Part shown: positions 13,696-14,227 of the stretch, one piece after another | How the letters are laid out: every line of letters begins with the position of its first letter | Numbering within the stretch: the stretch's first letter is position 1 | DNA from: Methylococcaceae bacterium | GTDB taxonomy: Bacteria > Pseudomonadota > Gammaproteobacteria > Methylococcales > Methylomonadaceae | Assembly: GCA_003155565.1 (NCBI GenBank) | Contig: PMDM01000141.1 | Location: forward strand, 4,936 to 19,162 | DNA length: 14,227 bases | Direction of reading: 5' to 3' | The notes under the pieces: model-generated | The model's database searches: none | What the model was told of the DNA's origin: nothing | The model's input: the letters and a program-made list of their open reading frames with translations, nothing else | Translations under genes and position numbers: made by a program

Positions 13696-14227
13696 ATGGA
13701 CTTATTAGCGCAATTCCTTGATTTTTTTATCCACCTCAATACCCATCTTGCCGCTATTTTGGCGCACTATGGCGCACTCACTTACGCCATATTATTCCTG
13801 ATTATTTTTTGTGAGACCGGTCTAGTGGTTATGCCCTTGCTGCCGGGCGATTCCCTGCTATTCGCTGTTGGCGCACTGGGAGCAAGCACCGGACAATTGG
13901 ATGTCTATCTTTTGATTGCGTTGTTAATCTGCGCGGCCTTAGCGGGCGACAATCTCAATTATGTCGTGGGCAAATTTTTCGGGACTAAAATCAAATCACG
14001 CGAAAAAATAGGTTTTTTCAAACGCGAATATATTGACCAAACAGAAGCTTATTATGATAAATATGGCGGTAGAACCGTAATTATCGCCCGTTTCATACCG
14101 ATTATCAGGACGATTGCCCCTTTTGTTGCAGGCGCTGGTAACATGCACTATCCGCGTTACCTGCTTTTTTGCATAACAGGTGCAATATTATGGGTGGGTG
14201 GACTTATCACGCTGGGTTATCAATTCC
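13696..14227 (+). CDS. DedA-family membrane protein (partial, cut by window edge)
   Basis: The first 177 residues are present from the ATG at 13696; the end lies outside. The sequence shows the DedA layout: a first helical stretch TYAILFLIIFCETGLVVMPLLPGDSL with Glu40 and Asp52, then GDNLNYVVGKFFG, then YYDKYGGRTVIIARFIPIIRTIAPFVAG with Arg132 and Arg138. These four match residues known to be essential in E. coli YqjA/YghB. DedA proteins sit in the inner membrane and are linked to lipid-carrier flipping and to membrane-potential-dependent stress tolerance. It may be co-transcribed with tonB-exbB-exbD. A family subtype close to YqjA is likely. Confidence 0.92.
   Translation, partial: MDLLAQFLDFFIHLNTHLAAILAHYGALTYAILFLIIFCETGLVVMPLLPGDSLLFAVGALGASTGQLDVYLLIALLICAALAGDNLNYVVGKFFGTKIKSREKIGFFKREYIDQTEAYYDKYGGRTVIIARFIPIIRTIAPFVAGAGNMHYPRYLLFCITGAILWVGGLITLGYQF

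Overview
The window looks like chromosomal, accessory-rich DNA from a gammaproteobacterium. The VPLP-type C-terminal sorting signal, the REP/RAYT repeats, the mid-range base composition and the TonB/ExbB/ExbD and LOG-type genes would fit a methanotroph of the Methylococcales. That placement is inference from style, not from a marker gene.

Left part (1-6852): a sigma-70-like promoter leads into a structured leader. The leader resembles a degenerate c-di-GMP-I (GEMM) aptamer whose 3' strand is shared with a strong intrinsic terminator. Behind this switch lie a secreted cohesin-like protein with a PEP-CTERM-type tail (542-1147) and, 53 bases on, a giant secreted RHS/YD-repeat protein (1201-6624). 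The RHS protein carries N-terminal HAF repeats, an RHS core ending in DPLGL and an AT-richer toxin-like tip. A two-loop dockerin-like module is embedded in the YD shell. A 73-residue probable immunity protein follows at once (6631-6852). The most interesting reading is a riboswitch-controlled surface system in which the cohesin protein holds the RHS toxin carrier through its internal dockerin.

Middle part (6853-8765): this stretch is remodelled by small mobile elements. It holds a perfect hairpin, a small secreted-protein gene whose 3' end is made of a REP sequence, an inverted REP pair and a RAYT transposase with a TTG start, with a 13-bp direct repeat at the two outer edges. On the minus strand follows a type II toxin-antitoxin pair, brnT-brnA, with a palindrome in its promoter.

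Right part (8766-14227): a putative lipoprotein of unknown function has an apparently leaderless promoter. It faces a minus-strand pair made of a LOG-family nucleotide hydrolase and an aldo/keto reductase, whose coding regions overlap by 11 bases. Just past the reductase is a 49-codon coding-like remnant without a start. A 92-bp MITE-like repeat with perfect 13-bp terminal inverted repeats lies directly upstream of tonB-exbB-exbD, the energising complex for TonB-dependent outer-membrane transport. A DedA-family membrane protein follows and runs off the right edge. No tRNA, rRNA, CRISPR array or replication origin was seen.
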